DNA of 64,000 nucleotides from an uncultured Alcanivorax sp. (GTDB lineage: Bacteria; Pseudomonadota; Gammaproteobacteria; Pseudomonadales; Alcanivoracaceae), in contig NZ_CAMYIV010000003.1 in NCBI RefSeq assembly GCF_947258575.1, positions 124,001-188,000 on the forward strand, written 5' to 3'. Positions 47,351 through 57,528 of this stretch are shown one piece after another (the stretch's first letter is position 1; each line of letters opens with the position of its first letter). Both the position numbers and the translations under genes were made by a program. The notes beneath the pieces were generated by a model that was not told the origin of the DNA, made no database searches, and was given only the letters and a program-made list of their open reading frames with translations.

Positions 47351-48307
47351 TCAAAAATCCGGATAACTGGCCAGGGCGTCCAGCAGCCGCCAGCGATGCA
47401 CGTCACCGGTATCCGGCGCAAGTGTCAGGCCCGGCAACTTCAAACCATAGGGTTGACGCTGTGGATCCAGTTGCAAAATCCAGTAGCTCAGCACTGACAG
47501 ACGCTGCTCCTCGCCAAGCCCCTGCAAACGATCCCAACGCAACCAAAGGCGGCCACCCACCGGCTCTTCGAACTGCTTGGTATTCAGCCCGCGGCCCCGT
47601 GCATAACCTTTCCAGTCTACCCGGCGAAGGGAGTCCCCGGGGATGTAGCTGCGCAGTCCCTGAAATTCGTCATTCCCTGACTGGCCACTACTGAACGCCT
47701 GCTGATTTTCCTTACCGCCATCTGCCGGGCAATCCAGGCTTTCCTCAGGTCGCGGCCAGGCTAGGCAATAATGATCCAGCGATACATAGGACCAGGTACG
47801 CAGCAGCCCGAGCGGAAAACGGCTTTCCACCTTGAGACGTGGCGCCATCACCCTGCCCCGCTTTGCCAGAGGCAGGTTCAGCCACAAACTTTCTTCTTCG
47901 CCTCGGCGGATGCTGATCTGCTGATCGTCCTGGCCACGCCAGCGTAGCCAGACGCAATGATGCTCTCGTCGCTGGGCAAACAATACGATTTCCAGCGCCC
48001 CTTCTTCTCCGGCAAAACCGGATTCGCTGCCACCGTTACGTATACCCAGAGCAGACAGATTCCGGAAGGTATGCAGAATTGCCACCATAAACAGGCTGGC
48101 GAGCAGGAAGGACAAGGCCAGGATCAGGTTATTTTCATAATTGATGCCACCGATGAACAACAACGCCGCGACCAGCAGATAAAAGAAACCGTAACCGGTG
48201 GGGAAGATAAAGATGCGTCGTTGATCCAGCACGATCTGTCTGGCCGGCGGCAAACGCCGGGCCAGCCAGCGTTCGTAAAGGTTTCGTATCGGCGCCGGCA
48301 GCTGCAT
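47351..48307 (-). CDS. DUF58 domain protein
   Basis: A 318-aa membrane-anchored protein with two adjacent N-terminal helices (YGFFYLLVAALLFIGGINYE and LILALSFLLASLFMVAIL, about 38-80). A beta-rich region follows, then the DUF58 signature SYIPGDSLRRVDWKGYARGRG near 235, which belongs to a von Willebrand A-like fold. It starts 3 bp after moxR ends and is followed by tgpA, the classical MoxR-DUF58-transglutaminase module. Its exact role is unknown; MoxR partners often carry VWA-like domains. Confidence 0.87.
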   Translation of the reverse strand: MQLPAPIRNLYERWLARRLPPARQIVLDQRRIFIFPTGYGFFYLLVAALLFIGGINYENNLILALSFLLASLFMVAILHTFRNLSALGIRNGGSESGFAGEEGALEIVLFAQRREHHCVWLRWRGQDDQQISIRRGEEESLWLNLPLAKRGRVMAPRLKVESRFPLGLLRTWSYVSLDHYCLAWPRPEESLDCPADGGKENQQAFSSGQSGNDEFQGLRSYIPGDSLRRVDWKGYARGRGLNTKQFEEPVGGRLWLRWDRLQGLGEEQRLSVLSYWILQLDPQRQPYGLKLPGLTLAPDTGDVHRWRLLDALASYPDF

Positions 48308-48310
48308 GGG

Positions 48311-49222
48311 CTAGCGGCGGATGACGGGTACGGACTGCAGCAGGGACTGGGTAATGGCCGCCACACTCCCCCCCTGACGAGCACTGAGACGGTGCTCCGC
48401 CACGGATGGCCATACCGCTTGCACATCTTCCGGCAGCACATAATCCCGGCCACTGACCAGGGCCCATGCCCGGGCTGCCTTTAGCAAACCCAGCCCGGCA
48501 CGGGGAGAGAGGCCAGCAACGAAACGATCATCAGAACGAGTGGCATCCAGCAAACGCTGTACATAGTCCAGCAGCTCATGGCTGGCGCGGACCTTGCCCA
48601 CTACCCGTGACAATTTGATCAGTCCTTCACTGTTAATCACAGCCTGCAGTTCGCGAACCTGCTCGCGCAGGTCGCCACCGGCCAGCAACTGCAACTCCAC
48701 TTCCGGAGCTGGGTAACCCAGAGAAATCCGCATCAGAAAACGGTCAAGCTGGGATTCAGGCAACACAAACGTGCCCGCCTGGTCCACCGGGTTCTGGGTG
48801 GCGACAACAAAGAACGGTTGAGGCAAGGGACGGGTTACCCCATCCAGGGTCACCTGTCGCTCTTCCATGGCTTCCAGCAAAGCGCTCTGGGTTTTCGGTG
48901 TGGCCCGGTTGATCTCATCGGCCAGCAGCAACTGGGTGAACACCGGCCCTTCGCGAAGGGAGAATTGCTGGGTGTTGGGGTCGAATACGGAGACGCCGAG
49001 AATATCCGCCGGCAACATGTCACTGGTGAATTGCACTCGCCGGTACTCAAGCTTGAACACCCTGGCCAGGGCATGAGCAAGGGTGGTTTTGCCCATGCCG
49101 GGCAGGTCTTCGATAAGCAGATGGCCATTGGCCAGCATGCAGGTAAGCGCGAGCTTCAGTTGTTCTTCTTTGCCCAGTACCACACGGCCCACCTGGGCCA
49201 GGGCTTTATCCAGTGCCTGCAT
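48311..49222 (-). CDS. MoxR-family AAA+ ATPase
   Basis: A 303-aa MoxR ATPase with Walker A EDLPGMGKTTLAHALA near 45, Walker B LLADEINRATPKTQSALLEA near 107, sensor 1 FVVATQNPVDQAGTF and sensor 2 in GLSPRAGLGLLKAARAWA near 255. MoxR proteins act as chaperones for partners with VWA-type domains; here the DUF58 and TgpA proteins are the obvious candidates. The ATG at 49222 is preceded by AAAGGGG 5 bp away; a longer in-frame start has no ribosome site. Confidence 0.92.
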   Translation of the reverse strand: MQALDKALAQVGRVVLGKEEQLKLALTCMLANGHLLIEDLPGMGKTTLAHALARVFKLEYRRVQFTSDMLPADILGVSVFDPNTQQFSLREGPVFTQLLLADEINRATPKTQSALLEAMEERQVTLDGVTRPLPQPFFVVATQNPVDQAGTFVLPESQLDRFLMRISLGYPAPEVELQLLAGGDLREQVRELQAVINSEGLIKLSRVVGKVRASHELLDYVQRLLDATRSDDRFVAGLSPRAGLGLLKAARAWALVSGRDYVLPEDVQAVWPSVAEHRLSARQGGSVAAITQSLLQSVPVIRR

Positions 49223-49233
49223 GGTTCCCCTTT

Positions 49234-49268
49234 CAAACGCAACAGGCTGCACGCTTCACGCGGCATGC
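49234..49268 (-). repeat. Heptad-period array R8 upstream of moxR
   Basis: On the plus strand, five 7-bp units: CAAACGC, AACAGGC, TGCACGC, TTCACGC, GGCATGC (minus-strand phase includes AAGCGTG, CAGCCTG). It begins about 5 bp upstream of the moxR ribosome-binding site. Confidence 0.6.
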
Positions 49269-49314
49269 CAAAGCGTTTTCTGTTCACAGGTTGCTATGTA
49301 TGCAACGTCTCGTT

Positions 49315-50526
49315 TTATGCGCTACCGAGCGCCTGTAACCCGCGGCTCAAATCTGCCTTGAGATCCTTGACCGATTCCAGGCCAATGGCCAGACGGATAA
49401 GGTTTTCGGTAACCCCGGCCCGTTGTTTTTCTTCCTCTTTCACGCGCCCATGGGTGGTTGACGCCGGATGCGTAATCGTCGTTTTAACATCCCCCAGGTT
49501 TGCGGTAATGGAAATCAGTCGGGTGGCATCAATAAAGCGCCAGGCTGCCTGTCTATCCCGGTTACCCGCGGCATCTTCTACTTCAATGGACATGACCGCA
49601 CCGTAACCGGACTGCTGCTTACCGGCCAGTGCATGCTGGGGATGATTCTTAAGACCCGCATAGTGCACCCGCACGATGCCCGGCTGGCTTTCCAGCCACT
49701 CGGCCAACGCCTGAGTGCGCGCACTCTGTGCTTCCATTCGCAACGACAGTGTTTCCAACCCCTTCAGGAATACCCAGGCGTTGAATGGGCTCATGCAGGC
49801 ACCCGCGGAGCGGACAAAACCCAGCACTTCTTCCATTTCCGTTTTACGCCCGACCACCGCGCCACCAAGACAGCGACCCTGACCATCCAGGTATTTGGTG
49901 GCACTGTGAATAATGATATCCGCGCCCAGCTCCAGCGGTTTCTGCAAGGCCGGTGTGCAGAAACAGTTATCCACCACCAGCAAGGCACCGTTGTCATGGG
50001 CCAGTTTGGCCAAGGCACGTATATCACCAATTTCCGATAGCGGATTGGACGGCGTTTCCAGATACAAGATACGGGTTTCCGGGCGGATTGCCGCTTCCCA
50101 GTCCTTCAGGTCGCTAAGGTCCACCAGCGACGTCTCGATGCCGAATTTGGACAGATATTTGTCAAATACCACATTGGTGGTACCGAACACACTGCGGGAG
50201 CTGACGATATGATCGCCTGGTGCCAACAAGGAAAAGAAAGTGCCACTGATGGCGGCCATACCGGAGGCAAAGGCCACACAGGCCTCCCCTCCTTCCAGCG
50301 CAGCCAGGCGCTGTTCAAAAGCACGTACGGTCGGGTTGGTGAAACGGGAATAGATATTGCCCGGTTCCTGCCCGCCAAATCGCGCTGCCGCCTGGGCGGC
50401 GCTTTCATAGACAAAACTGGAGGTCAGGAAAATCGGATCCGAGTGCGCCATCTCGTCCGTACGCAACTGTGCAGTGCGGATTGCCAGCGTTTCCACATCG
50501 AGTTGTGTCGGATCAAGATCGTTCAT
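49315..50526 (-). CDS. metZ: O-succinylhomoserine sulfhydrylase
   Basis: A 403-aa PLP enzyme of the Cys/Met metabolism family, forming homocysteine directly from O-succinylhomoserine and sulfide. The PLP lysine lies in DIIIHSATKYLDGQGR near 205; YSRFTNPTVRAFEQRLAALE near 60 and VFLKGLETLSLRMEAQ near 255 match MetZ. The ATG at 50526 has GAGG 6 bp upstream. It follows purF by 30 bp, as in pseudomonads. Confidence 0.93.
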   Translation of the reverse strand: MNDLDPTQLDVETLAIRTAQLRTDEMAHSDPIFLTSSFVYESAAQAAARFGGQEPGNIYSRFTNPTVRAFEQRLAALEGGEACVAFASGMAAISGTFFSLLAPGDHIVSSRSVFGTTNVVFDKYLSKFGIETSLVDLSDLKDWEAAIRPETRILYLETPSNPLSEIGDIRALAKLAHDNGALLVVDNCFCTPALQKPLELGADIIIHSATKYLDGQGRCLGGAVVGRKTEMEEVLGFVRSAGACMSPFNAWVFLKGLETLSLRMEAQSARTQALAEWLESQPGIVRVHYAGLKNHPQHALAGKQQSGYGAVMSIEVEDAAGNRDRQAAWRFIDATRLISITANLGDVKTTITHPASTTHGRVKEEEKQRAGVTENLIRLAIGLESVKDLKADLSRGLQALGSA

Positions 50527-50556
50527 TGATAGCCTCAATTTTCCCTTGGGTCTTAC

Positions 50557-52080
50557 TCAGTTTGTGTTGTGCAGGTCGATAATCTCGTTATCCGCCAGTG
50601 CCTGGGTTTTTTCATTACTGCCTTTGGCCATATCATTGCGCCGTGCTTCCAGGCTGGCCAGGTATTCCGGTGTGATGTTTCCTGCCAGATAGATTCCATT
50701 GAACACGGAACAGTCAAAGGACTCCACTCCGGGATTGCCTTCCTTGCACGTTTCCACCAGATCTTCCAGATCTTGATAGATCAATTTGTCCGCACCAATC
50801 AGTTTGCCGATTTCCTCGGTGGTACGACCGTGGGCAATCAGCTCCTGGGCAGCCGGCATATCGATGCCATAGACATTGGGGAACTGTACTGCTGGCGCCG
50901 CGGAGGCAAAATACACCTTCTTGGCGCCGGCTTCGCGCGCCATCTGGATGATCTCGTTACAGGTGGTGCCGCGCACAATGGAATCATCCACCAGCAGCAC
51001 ATTTTTGCCCTTGAATTCCAGCTCGATGGCATTGAGTTTCTGGCGTACCGACTTCTTGCGCTGCTGTTGGCCGGGCATGATGAAGGTGCGGCCAATATAA
51101 CGGTTCTTGATAAAACCTTCGCGGTATTTGACGCCAAGGTGATTGGCCATCTGCAGGGCCGAAGTACGGCTGGTATCCGGAATTGGAATCACCACGTCAA
51201 TATCGTGATCCGGCCACTCTCGCTCCACTTTCTCCGCCAGTTTCTCACCCATGCGCAAACGCGCCTTGTACACCGAGATACCGTCGATGATCGAGTCAGG
51301 ACGAGCCAGGTAAACCTGTTCGAAAATGCATGGGTGAAGGCTGGGTTTATCGGCACATTGACGGGTGTGCATTTCCCCTTCGGCAGTAATATAAATGGCT
51401 TCACCCGGCTCCAGGTCTCGTTCGATATGAAAGCCCAGGGAAGACAAAGCCACAGACTCGGAAGCCACCATGTACTCGGGGCCGCTGGGCGTATCCTTGC
51501 GCCCAAAGCAGACCGGACGAATACCGTGGGGGTCGCGGAATGCCAGAATGCCGTAACCGGTGATCATGGCCACCACTGCATAGGCGCCTTCGACCCGCTT
51601 GTGAACCGCGGCCACGGCATCAAAAATATCGTTTGGTTCTGGCTGCAGCTTGCCAATGCTCTGCAATTCGTGAGCGAACACATTCAACAGCACCTCGGAA
51701 TCGGAGGTGGTATTGATATGGCGCAGATCAGCCCGGAAAATGTGCTCCGCCAGTGCCTCAGCGTTAGTGAGGTTGCCGTTGTGAGCCAGGGTGATGCCGT
51801 AGGGCGAATTCACATAGAACGGCTGGGCTTCGGCCGAACTGGAGCTGCCGGCTGTGGGATAGCGCACATGGCCAATGCCCATGTTCCCCACCAGACGGCG
51901 CATATGGCGGGTGCGAAACACGTCGCGCACCATGCCATTGTCCTTGCGCAGATAGAGACGATCCCCGTCACAGGTAACGATACCGGCTGCATCCTGCCCC
52001 CGATGCTGAAGGACTGTCAGCGCATCATAGATGCCCTGGTTCACATAGCGATGGCCGACAATGCCCACAATGCCGCACAT
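50557..52080 (-). CDS. purF: Amidophosphoribosyltransferase
   Basis: A 507-aa enzyme for the first committed step of purine synthesis. The N-terminal cysteine nucleophile follows Met directly ([10 protein letters not shown]), and the glutaminase domain shows [20 protein letters not shown] near 75. The PRPP-binding motif is [14 protein letters not shown] near 365. It lies 68 bp after cvpA, the usual partner. The start has GAGG upstream. Confidence 0.97.
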   Translation of the reverse strand: MCGIVGIVGHRYVNQGIYDALTVLQHRGQDAAGIVTCDGDRLYLRKDNGMVRDVFRTRHMRRLVGNMGIGHVRYPTAGSSSSAEAQPFYVNSPYGITLAHNGNLTNAEALAEHIFRADLRHINTTSDSEVLLNVFAHELQSIGKLQPEPNDIFDAVAAVHKRVEGAYAVVAMITGYGILAFRDPHGIRPVCFGRKDTPSGPEYMVASESVALSSLGFHIERDLEPGEAIYITAEGEMHTRQCADKPSLHPCIFEQVYLARPDSIIDGISVYKARLRMGEKLAEKVEREWPDHDIDVVIPIPDTSRTSALQMANHLGVKYREGFIKNRYIGRTFIMPGQQQRKKSVRQKLNAIELEFKGKNVLLVDDSIVRGTTCNEIIQMAREAGAKKVYFASAAPAVQFPNVYGIDMPAAQELIAHGRTTEEIGKLIGADKLIYQDLEDLVETCKEGNPGVESFDCSVFNGIYLAGNITPEYLASLEARRNDMAKGSNEKTQALADNEIIDLHNTN

Positions 52081-52148
52081 GGTACTTTCCTCTCGTTAGG
52101 GCCTGCTAACACCATCGATATCAATGATGTCATACACACCCTCGTTGC

Positions 52149-52634
52149 TTATACGTTCATGACCAGGGCGAGCAGCTTCTCACCCATGTCCCGAGTCCAC
52201 GCTTCCATCATGACCAGATGCGGAACCAGAGTGGATTCTTGCCACCACGGGTCAGCGCCAAACATATGCCGACCCAAGGCTACCAGCACGACCATCAGCA
52301 GCACTCCTCGCAAGGCGCCGAAGACCATCCCCAGTAAGCGATCAGTGCTGCTCAGCCCGGTAACACGGATCAATTCACCGAGCAGATGGTTAATCAGGGC
52401 GCCCACCACCAGCGTCAGCACAAACAGCAAACCGAAAGCAACGGCGGCTCGCAGGCTGGGGGTGGCAATCTGATCTTGAATAAGGAGATCCAGGGCCGGG
52501 CTGAACAGGCGCGCGATGATAAAGGCAGCCACCCAGGTGAGCAATGAAAAGGCTTCGCGGGTGAAGCCACGGCGCACGCTCAGCAAAGCGGAAATTGCGA
52601 TGACGATCAGAATGATGGCGTCTGCCAGATTCAT
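52149..52634 (-). CDS. cvpA: CvpA family membrane protein
   Basis: A 161-aa inner-membrane protein with four hydrophobic segments (MNLADAIILIVIAISALLSV; LLTWVAAFIIARLFS; AAVAFGLLFVLTLVVGALI; ALRGVLLMVVLVALG). CvpA is linked to colicin V production and to envelope stress, and is classically located before purF, as here. The ATG at 52634 gives the usual family N-terminus; the longer open reading adds 19 unlikely residues. Confidence 0.9.
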   Translation of the reverse strand: MNLADAIILIVIAISALLSVRRGFTREAFSLLTWVAAFIIARLFSPALDLLIQDQIATPSLRAAVAFGLLFVLTLVVGALINHLLGELIRVTGLSSTDRLLGMVFGALRGVLLMVVLVALGRHMFGADPWWQESTLVPHLVMMEAWTRDMGEKLLALVMNV

Positions 52635-52774
52635 GTAAAGCGTGCTCTCACCGGCTTGATTCCTGAGGCAACCCGGCGCGCTTGTCCGCACCCGGCTGCC
52701 CGGAAAATTCAGAGGGCGAAGTTTAACAGAGGCAGGAGCACTTGCCCATGGATACGCCCGATGGGCGCTGGCAA

Positions 52775-53389
52775 TCAGGGTGCATAAATCCGCACCAGCC
52801 CCTTGAAGCCAAAACGACTGTCATCCGCCAGCTGCTGGCGGGTTCGCTCGGCATCCTTCTTGTGGATTTCCGGGCCCACCATGACGCGATGAACGACCTT
52901 GCCCTGGTGGCTGTCGGTTTCGCTATAGGCCCGGTAGCCAGCGGCTTTCAGCTTGTCCACCACACCTGCAGCATTATCAGCACTGGAATAACTGCCCACC
53001 TGGACCACGAAACCGGCCAGAACCGGGCTATCATCCGGTTTGACCGGCGGTGGCACGGGCGCGTCGTCGATAATCGGCGCTGCCTGGCTGTCTTCACGGG
53101 CATCAGCAGGAGATTCATCGGCGCTGTCCGTCTCGGCCCGCAACTGCTCTTGGGCCGCCTCTTTGACAGCGTCACGCTCGGACTGGATACGCTCCGCTGC
53201 AGCGCTTTCCATCTCTTCTGAGACCACCGGCTCCACATTCACCGCGGTCATCTCTGGCTGATCCGGAATTTGCATATCCAGCGCATTGCGAATCTGCTCC
53301 GGAGACCGGAACACAAAGGGCGCCAGGACAGCCGCCAGAACCAACAACAGGACAATGCCGATAATGCGCTGGCGGGTTCGTTTATCCAC
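52775..53389 (-). CDS. SPOR domain membrane protein (DedD-like)
   Basis: A 204-aa single-pass protein: a short basic cytoplasmic N-terminus ([11 protein letters not shown]), one helix (about 11-30), an acidic and proline-containing linker (about 60-120), and a C-terminal SPOR domain (FVVQVGSYSSADNAAGVVDK ... YRAYSETDSHQG ... VMVGPEIHKKDAERTRQQL). SPOR domains bind denuded peptidoglycan at the septum, so a role in cell division is likely. The start is GTG at 53389 with GGAG upstream, overlapping the folC stop by 8 bp. Confidence 0.87.
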   Translation of the reverse strand: MDKRTRQRIIGIVLLLVLAAVLAPFVFRSPEQIRNALDMQIPDQPEMTAVNVEPVVSEEMESAAAERIQSERDAVKEAAQEQLRAETDSADESPADAREDSQAAPIIDDAPVPPPVKPDDSPVLAGFVVQVGSYSSADNAAGVVDKLKAAGYRAYSETDSHQGKVVHRVMVGPEIHKKDAERTRQQLADDSRFGFKGLVRIYAP

Positions 53390-54617
53390 CTTGCTCTCCC
53401 CTCGCTTCCGCAACGGTATAGAAAGACCCAAAGATTAGCACCTGATCGCTGCTCTGTGCAGCGCCCAGGGCTCCCCTCAGTGCCTCGGAGATACTCTCAT
53501 ACTGACTGGATGGCGCCTGCGCCGGCAACGCAGCTGCCAGCCTGGATGGCGATGCTGCCCGAGCCATGGCCGGGGCAGCGAGGTGCCAGCTCACCGGCTG
53601 GTCGGCGAATAACGCCACCACATCCTCAATGGGCTTGTCCGCCATCATTCCGAACACCAGATGCCGCCGACCTTCGCAGGGTGGCAACAGTTGCAGGAAG
53701 CGGGTCACCGCCGCCAGATTATGCCCCACATCAAACCAGCAGGGGTGTCCCTGCAACTGGCGAAATTCACAACGCCCGAACAGCGGCACATCGGCCACCG
53801 CCATGCAGTCCTGTGTAGTAACCGGGACCCCAGCCAGAACAAGCGCCTGACACGCGGTCGCCAGGTTATCCCGACCCAGGGTCACCCTGCCGGGAAAGCC
53901 CAACTCACCACCATCACCGAGCGTGACTCCCTGCTCATTGAGGCGAAACTCCCGCCCGGCGAACACCGGCTCAACCCCATAGCGCTCTGCCAGGGCCGAC
54001 AGATTGTTCGGCCAGTCTGCCTCACCGAAAACCAGCGGTCTGCCGGAACGAGCAATGCCGCATTTTTCCCCGGCAATGGCCTCGCGGGTGTCACCCAGCC
54101 AGTCCTGGTGATCCAGTCCTACAGAGGTGACCACCGCCACATTCGGGTCGACGATATTCACCGCATCAAGCCGGCCACCCAGACCGACTTCCAGTAGCAC
54201 CAGATCCGCCTCGCTGCGCCGGAAGAGCCACAGTGCCGCCAGGGTACTGAACTCGAAATAGGTCAGCGAGATACCCTGACGAGCCTGTTCCACCTGCGAA
54301 AACGCCTCACAGAGCTGCTGATCCGAGGCTAAACCGTCGGGCAGACACACACGCTCATTGAAACGATGCAGATGAGGAGAGGTGTAGAGACAGACTCGAC
54401 GGCCATGGCGCTCAGCCAGAACCTGCATCAGGCGCAGGGTGGAGCCTTTTCCATTGGTACCAGCCACGGTGATCACCGGCACCGGCATGGAATCCACCCC
54501 AAGACGACGTGCCACTTGGCGGATGCGCTCCAGACCCAGTTCGATTTCGGTGGGATGCATGGCCTCGATCCGCTCCAGCCAGGCGGCCAGAACGGAAGCG
54601 GCAGAGTCTTCAGTCAT
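53382..54617 (-). CDS. folC: Dihydrofolate/folylpolyglutamate synthase
   Basis: A 411-aa Mur-ligase-fold enzyme adding glutamate to dihydropteroate and to folates. The P-loop [14 protein letters not shown] lies near 50, HLHRFNERV near 83, [12 protein letters not shown] near 120 and [15 protein letters not shown] near 145. The ATG at 54617 overlaps the accD stop by 8 bp, and its own stop overlaps the SPOR gene, so the three are coupled. Confidence 0.95.
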   Translation of the reverse strand: MTEDSAASVLAAWLERIEAMHPTEIELGLERIRQVARRLGVDSMPVPVITVAGTNGKGSTLRLMQVLAERHGRRVCLYTSPHLHRFNERVCLPDGLASDQQLCEAFSQVEQARQGISLTYFEFSTLAALWLFRRSEADLVLLEVGLGGRLDAVNIVDPNVAVVTSVGLDHQDWLGDTREAIAGEKCGIARSGRPLVFGEADWPNNLSALAERYGVEPVFAGREFRLNEQGVTLGDGGELGFPGRVTLGRDNLATACQALVLAGVPVTTQDCMAVADVPLFGRCEFRQLQGHPCWFDVGHNLAAVTRFLQLLPPCEGRRHLVFGMMADKPIEDVVALFADQPVSWHLAAPAMARAASPSRLAAALPAQAPSSQYESISEALRGALGAAQSSDQVLIFGSFYTVAEARGEQGG

Positions 54618-55491
54618 CAACAGTCTGGAGGGGCCAGCCCATCATGTTCGCCAGCAGGCGATGGAGGGTATCGCGCATATCGTGGCGAGACACGATCATG
54701 TCGATGGCACCGTGATCAACCAGGAATTCACTGCGCTGGAACCCCTCGGGTAATTTCTGTCGCACGGTCTGTTCAATCACCCGGGGTCCGGCAAAGCCGA
54801 TCAGGGCATTGGGCTCAGCCACATTCACATCACCCAGCATGGCCAGGGACGCAGACACACCGCCATACACTGGATCGGTCAGCACAGAGATGAACGGCAA
54901 CCCCGCCTGGCGCATCTTTTCCAGCGCCGCGCTGGTCTTGGCCATCTGCATGAGGGAGAAAAGCGCCTCCTGCATGCGCGCGCCGCCACTTGCCGAGAAA
55001 CACACCAGCGGAAGCTTCTGCTCCAGGCACACATCCACCGCGCGAACAAAACGCTCGCCGACCACCGAGCCCATGGAACCACCCATGAAGTTGAACTCGA
55101 AGGCACAGGCCACTAGGGGCTCACCGTGCAGGGCGCCTTTCAGGACAATCAGGGCATCGTTCTCTTCGGTGGCTTTCTGGGCAGCCACCAGTCTGTCCTT
55201 GTACTTTTTGGAGTCCTTGAACTTGAGACGGTCTACTGGCGCCAGTTCGGCACCGATTTCCGTCTGCGGCCCCTCGTCCAGAAACAGCTTGAGCCGCCGC
55301 CGGGCATTGATTCGCAGGTGATGCTCACACTTCGGGCAAACATCCATGTTGCGGTCCAGTTCGGGCCGGTACACCACCCCGTCGCAGCGCGGGCATTTAC
55401 GCCACAGCCCCTCGGGAATGTTGTTGCGCCGGTTTTCCTGGGGGCGACGTACTGCAGGCAGGATTTTCTCCAGCCAGTTGCTGTTGCTCAT
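54610..55491 (-). CDS. accD: Acetyl-CoA carboxylase carboxyltransferase beta subunit
   Basis: A 293-aa subunit that with AccA makes malonyl-CoA. It has a four-cysteine zinc finger (CPRCDGVVY ... CPKCEHHLR, 33-58) and the carboxyltransferase core ([20 protein letters not shown] near 130, [20 protein letters not shown] near 160, [17 protein letters not shown] near 200). It is 12 bp after trpA and overlaps folC. Confidence 0.97.
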   Translation of the reverse strand: MSNSNWLEKILPAVRRPQENRRNNIPEGLWRKCPRCDGVVYRPELDRNMDVCPKCEHHLRINARRRLKLFLDEGPQTEIGAELAPVDRLKFKDSKKYKDRLVAAQKATEENDALIVLKGALHGEPLVACAFEFNFMGGSMGSVVGERFVRAVDVCLEQKLPLVCFSASGGARMQEALFSLMQMAKTSAALEKMRQAGLPFISVLTDPVYGGVSASLAMLGDVNVAEPNALIGFAGPRVIEQTVRQKLPEGFQRSEFLVDHGAIDMIVSRHDMRDTLHRLLANMMGWPLQTVDD

Positions 55492-55503
55492 GCAAAGGTC
55501 CCG

Positions 55504-56307
55504 TTACTGATCCATAGCGTTGCGCATGGCGGCCAGGATGTCACTGATGGCCTTGTTGATCGCCTCCGGGTTATCCGGATTGGCAGCAATCTGGTTCACC
55601 AGAGCACTACCAACGACCACACCATCGGACACCCGGCTCACCGCCTGTGCAGATTCAGCGTCTTTGATACCAAAGCCGACACCAATGGGCAATTGAGCAA
55701 GGTTGCGAATTGTTTCAACCCGTCCGGCTACCTCGTCCACATTCAGTGATGCGGAGCCGGTCACGCCCTTCAAGGAAACGTAATACAAGTAGCCGGAGCC
55801 GGCCTTGCCAATCAGCTTGATACGGGCATCCGACGTAGTGGGCGCCACCAGGAAAATCATGTCCAGCTCGTGGGCATCCATCACCGGCTTGATTTCCAGG
55901 GCTTCTTCCGGCGGCAGGTCCACCAGCAAGATGCCATCCACGCCGGCTTGCGAGGCGGCCTTGGCAAAATTTTCGTAGCCAAGCGCCTCCACCGGGTTCA
56001 GATAGCCCATCAGTACGACCGGGGTCTGGGTATCGCGCTCGCGGAACTCCTTGACCATGGCCAGCACATCATGGGTGGAGGTACCATGGGCCAGGGCCCG
56101 CTCACAGGCCTTCTGGATCACCGGGCCATCGGCCATGGGGTCCGAGAAAGGCACGCCCAGCTCAATGATGTCGGCACCCGCTTCCACCATGGCGTGCATC
56201 AACGGCACTGTCACTTCCTTACTGGAATCACCGGCGGTCACAAAGGGAATCAAGGCCTTGCGCTTCTGCTCGGCCAACCGCTGAAAACAGCTTTCAATAC
56301 GACGCAT
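55504..56307 (-). CDS. trpA: Tryptophan synthase alpha subunit
   Basis: A 267-aa TIM barrel that cleaves indole-3-glycerol phosphate. The catalytic glutamate and aspartate are in [20 protein letters not shown] near 47-65, with the phosphate site [12 protein letters not shown] near 212. The start has AAGGAG 6 bp upstream. It lies 9 bp after trpB. Confidence 0.97.
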   Translation of the reverse strand: MRRIESCFQRLAEQKRKALIPFVTAGDSSKEVTVPLMHAMVEAGADIIELGVPFSDPMADGPVIQKACERALAHGTSTHDVLAMVKEFRERDTQTPVVLMGYLNPVEALGYENFAKAASQAGVDGILLVDLPPEEALEIKPVMDAHELDMIFLVAPTTSDARIKLIGKAGSGYLYYVSLKGVTGSASLNVDEVAGRVETIRNLAQLPIGVGFGIKDAESAQAVSRVSDGVVVGSALVNQIAANPDNPEAINKAISDILAAMRNAMDQ

Positions 56308-56316
56308 TACTGCTCC

Positions 56317-57528
56317 TTAAAATTCAATGCCATCGATGGCGGCGACAGTCAGAATATCCTTGTCTCCACGACCGGACAGGTTGATAACGATGTCCTGATC
56401 CGGAGACATGGTCGGAGCCAGTTTGCGAGCATAGGCCAGCGCATGAGCCGATTCCAGAGCCGGCATGATGCCCTCTACCTGGGTCAGCTCACGGAACGCC
56501 GAGAGGGCTTCCTTGTCATCCGCCGACACATAATTTACCCGACCCAGGTCCTTCAGCCAGGAATGCTCGGGGCCCACACCGGGATAATCCAGGCCAGCAG
56601 ACACGGAATGGGTTTCGATGATCTGGCCGTTATCATCTTCCATCAGGTAGGTACGGTTACCGTGCAATACACCCGGACGACCGGCACTCAACGGCGCTGC
56701 ATGGCGGCCGGTTTCGATACCGTCACCCGCAGCTTCCACGCCATACATGGCCACACCATCATCATTGAGGAAAGGATGGAACAGGCCAATGGCATTGGAA
56801 CCACCTCCGACACATGCCACCAGCGCATCAGGCAACTTGCCCGCCTGCTTGAGGCTCTGCTCGCGGGCTTCACGACCGATCACGCACTGGAAGTCACGCA
56901 CCAGAAGCGGATACGGATGCGGGCCGGCCACGGTACCGATGATGTAGAAGGTATCATCTACGTTGGTTACCCAGTCACGCATTGCCTCGTTCATGGCGTC
57001 TTTGAGGGTTTTTGAACCGGACGTCACCGGAATCACCTCAGCGCCCAGCAGCTTCATACGGTAGACGTTGAGCTTTTGCCGCTCCACGTCTTCAGCGCCC
57101 ATATACACCTGACACTTGAGACCCAGCCGAGCCGCCACAGTGGCCGTTGCCACACCGTGCTGCCCTGCCCCGGTTTCCGCAATCACCCGCGGCTTGCCCA
57201 TATGTTTGGCCAACAGCGCCTGGCCAATGGTGTTGTTCACCTTGTGGGCACCGGTATGGTTCAGGTCTTCACGCTTGAGCCAGATCTTTGCACCGCCGAG
57301 CTGCTTCGACCATCGCTCCGCCAGGTACAGCGGGGACGGACGGCCAACATAGTGGGCCAGGTCATAGTCGAAATCCGCACGGAACTGCGGATCATCCTTG
57401 AGACGCTCATACATAGCGGCCAGATCGTCCAGAGCCCCCATCAGGGTCTCGGAAACAAAACAGCCGCCAAACTGGCCGAAATGGCCTCGGGCGTCAGGAA
57501 AAGCAGAAAAATCAGGGCGTTCAGACAC
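56317..57528 (-). CDS. trpB: Tryptophan synthase beta subunit
   Basis: A 403-aa PLP enzyme joining indole and serine. The PLP lysine is in [18 protein letters not shown] near 95, the substrate loop is [15 protein letters not shown] near 118, and the phosphate site is [12 protein letters not shown] near 240. The start is GTG at 57528 with AGGAG 6 bp upstream; it overlaps the trpF stop by 8 bp. Confidence 0.97.
   Translation of the reverse strand: MSERPDFSAFPDARGHFGQFGGCFVSETLMGALDDLAAMYERLKDDPQFRADFDYDLAHYVGRPSPLYLAERWSKQLGGAKIWLKREDLNHTGAHKVNNTIGQALLAKHMGKPRVIAETGAGQHGVATATVAARLGLKCQVYMGAEDVERQKLNVYRMKLLGAEVIPVTSGSKTLKDAMNEAMRDWVTNVDDTFYIIGTVAGPHPYPLLVRDFQCVIGREAREQSLKQAGKLPDALVACVGGGSNAIGLFHPFLNDDGVAMYGVEAAGDGIETGRHAAPLSAGRPGVLHGNRTYLMEDDNGQIIETHSVSAGLDYPGVGPEHSWLKDLGRVNYVSADDKEALSAFRELTQVEGIMPALESAHALAYARKLAPTMSPDQDIVINLSGRGDKDILTVAAIDGIEF

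Noticed and set aside
50569-52473. 634-codon open frame on the plus strand opposite purF and cvpA
   Set aside because: It is the antisense shadow of purF/cvpA; no ribosome site, rich in His/Gln/Ile runs typical of reverse-frame reading, no family similarity.
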